A stretch of DNA of 8,026 nucleotides from Lachnospiraceae bacterium (GTDB lineage Bacteria; Bacillota; Clostridia; Lachnospirales; Lachnospiraceae). Where the stretch lies: the NCBI GenBank assembly GCA_003520105.1, contig DOVL01000002.1:1-8026 (forward strand), read 5' to 3'. The notes under the pieces are model-generated. The model was given only the letters and a program-made list of their open reading frames with translations, ran no database searches and had not been told where the DNA came from. Both the position numbers and the translations under genes were made by a program. This document shows positions 6,654 to 8,026 of the stretch, in pieces (position 1 is the stretch's first letter; each line of letters begins with the position of its first letter).

Positions 6654-7201
6654 AATCTGTTTACGGAGGCGCACTTTTTGAAGCGGCTGTGGAGAAGGGA
6701 AGACTGAGAGAGCTTTACGAGGAAGCCGGAGCAGTTATCATCGGACTTGATGATAATCCGGAGCTTGTGAGCATACTTGAGAATCCATCCATTGACAGCG
6801 ATAAGAAGGAAGAACTCCTTAAAGCTATATTTAGCGGAAGAGTCGACGAGCTTATTGCAAATACGCTTATGCTGGCGGTTGAAAAAGGCCACAGCAGGTA
6901 TCTCACAAAGATACTTAACGTATTTATCAAGGCTGCCATGAAGGAACTTGGAATCGGTGAGGCTACAGTCAGAACCGCATTTGATCTTTCGGATGCGCAG
7001 AAGAAGCAGGTCGAAGATAAGATACTTACTACGGCTAAGTTTAATGAGGTGATCATTGATTATAAGGTTGATAAGAGCCTTATCGGAGGAATGATCATTA
7101 AGATAGGTGACAGAGTTGTTGACAGCAGCATTGCCAACCAGCTCGAGTCACTTAGGAAGAGTTTGATGAAAGGACAGCAGGCAAATGAAGTTAAATCCTG
7201 A
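6638..7201 (+). CDS. atpH: F-type ATP synthase subunit delta
   Basis: Delta joins the b-subunit stalk to the top of the alpha3-beta3 head. It has 187 residues, normal for the family. The N-terminal helical domain (about 1-105) begins with the usual Y-G-A-L-F pattern (YGGALFEAA, 9-17). The C-terminal signature is [20 protein letters not shown] (145-164), followed by [11 protein letters not shown] 6638 lies inside the last codons of atpF (16-bp overlap) with AGGTG (6626-6630) upstream, so translational coupling to atpF is likely. The gene overlaps atpA by 17 bp at its end. Confidence 0.95.
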   Translation: MAREIESVYGGALFEAAVEKGRLRELYEEAGAVIIGLDDNPELVSILENPSIDSDKKEELLKAIFSGRVDELIANTLMLAVEKGHSRYLTKILNVFIKAAMKELGIGEATVRTAFDLSDAQKKQVEDKILTTAKFNEVIIDYKVDKSLIGGMIIKIGDRVVDSSIANQLESLRKSLMKGQQANEVKS

Positions 7202-8026
7202 AGAGATCAGTTCTGTAATTAAAAAGCAGATCGAAGGCTACAAGACAAAGCTTGAAACCTCTGATACAGGAACGGTAATTCAGCTGGCTGACGGTATAGC
7301 ACGTGTGCATGGTCTGGACAAGGCCATGATGGGCGAGCTTCTCCTCTTCCCGGGGGATGTCTACGGAATGGTGCTCAACCTTGAGGAAGATAACGTCGGT
7401 GTTGTTCTTCTTGGTGATATGAGCGGCATCAGTGAAGGTGACACAGTTAAGACCACCGGAAGAGTTGTTGAGGTACCTGTCGGTGATGCTATGCTCGGAC
7501 GAGTTGTTAATGCACTCGGACAGCCTATAGATGACAAGGGTCCTATCGTTACCGATAAGTCAAGACAGATAGAGAGAGTTGCTCCGGGCGTTATCACACG
7601 TAAATCGGTTGATACTCCGCTTCAGACCGGTATCAAGGCCATCGATGCGATGGTTCCGATCGGAAGAGGCCAAAGAGAGCTCATTATCGGAGACAGACAG
7701 ACCGGTAAGACAGCTATCGCCCTTGATACTATAATCAACCAGAAGGGTCAGGGCGTTTACTGTATCTACGTTGCTATTGGACAGAAGGCTTCTACAATAG
7801 CAAATATAGTTAAAACACTTAATGAATACGATGCAATGGCGTACACCACAGTAGTTGCGGCTACCGCAAGTGAGATGGCGCCTATCCAGTATATTGCGCC
7901 TTATGCAGGATGTGCGATCGGCGAGGAGTGGATGGAGAACGGCAAGGACGTGCTGATCGTTTATGATGATCTGTCTAAGCACGCTACGGCATACCGTACA
8001 CTTTCACTTCTTCTGAGAAGACCGCC
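7185..8026 (+). CDS. atpA: F-type ATP synthase subunit alpha (3' end outside window)
   Basis: This is the non-catalytic nucleotide-binding subunit of the F1 head. The frame from ATG 7185 is open to the window end and gives 280 residues of the roughly 500 expected. The N-terminus ([19 protein letters not shown]) has the usual form for binding delta and the stalk. The beta-barrel domain follows (about 27-95, with DGIARVHGL). The P-loop is GDRQTGKT (169-176), and the Walker B strand is VLIVYDD (256-262), followed by LSKHA. The start lies 17 bp inside atpH with only a weak ribosome site (AGG at 7179-7181 is close, AAAGGA at 7168-7173 is distant), so it probably depends on ribosomes finishing atpH. 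Subunits gamma, beta and epsilon are expected beyond the edge. Confidence 0.96.
   Translation, partial: MKLNPEEISSVIKKQIEGYKTKLETSDTGTVIQLADGIARVHGLDKAMMGELLLFPGDVYGMVLNLEEDNVGVVLLGDMSGISEGDTVKTTGRVVEVPVGDAMLGRVVNALGQPIDDKGPIVTDKSRQIERVAPGVITRKSVDTPLQTGIKAIDAMVPIGRGQRELIIGDRQTGKTAIALDTIINQKGQGVYCIYVAIGQKASTIANIVKTLNEYDAMAYTTVVAATASEMAPIQYIAPYAGCAIGEEWMENGKDVLIVYDDLSKHATAYRTLSLLLRRP

Overview
The window looks like chromosomal DNA of a Gram-positive anaerobe of the class Clostridia, most likely a Lachnospiraceae member. This is inferred from the moderate-GC codon use, the strong GGAGG-type ribosome binding sites, the E. coli AlaA-like aminotransferase, and the form of the ATP synthase genes (a small AtpZ-type protein, then subunit I, then a b subunit with an N-terminal extension of about 25 residues). 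I could not compare it with any database. All recognisable genes are on the + strand. There is no rRNA, tRNA, insertion sequence, phage gene or CRISPR array.

Left part (1-1443): three copies of a 31-bp repeat lie at a 47-48 bp period, and the last copy supplies the -35 box of a good promoter. A terminator-like hairpin follows at the predicted transcription start, then an adenosine deaminase gene (add) with two unusual acidic insertions. The last three codons and stop of add are embedded in its intrinsic terminator.

Middle part (1444-3986): a monocistronic-looking alanine aminotransferase gene (alaA) is followed by a Cof-type HAD phosphatase. A 208-bp intergenic region then holds weak promoter candidates and a short direct repeat just ahead of the ATP synthase genes.

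Right part (3987-8026): the F-type ATP synthase operon runs atpZ-atpI-atpB(a)-atpE(c)-atpF(b)-atpH(delta)-atpA(alpha), with atpA cut by the window edge. The c subunit carries nearly the full sodium-coordinating residue set, so the enzyme is predicted to be Na+-coupled. The early operon has structured gaps: a 9-bp inverted repeat spanning the atpZ-atpI gap, a 24-bp hairpin between atpI and atpB with an extra copy of its arm in the atpI coding end, and a small hairpin plus AT-rich leader before atpE. From atpF on, the genes overlap and are probably translationally coupled.

I found no wholly new multi-gene system. The items most worth checking are the upstream repeats, the add anomalies, the atpI-atpB hairpin and the sodium signature.
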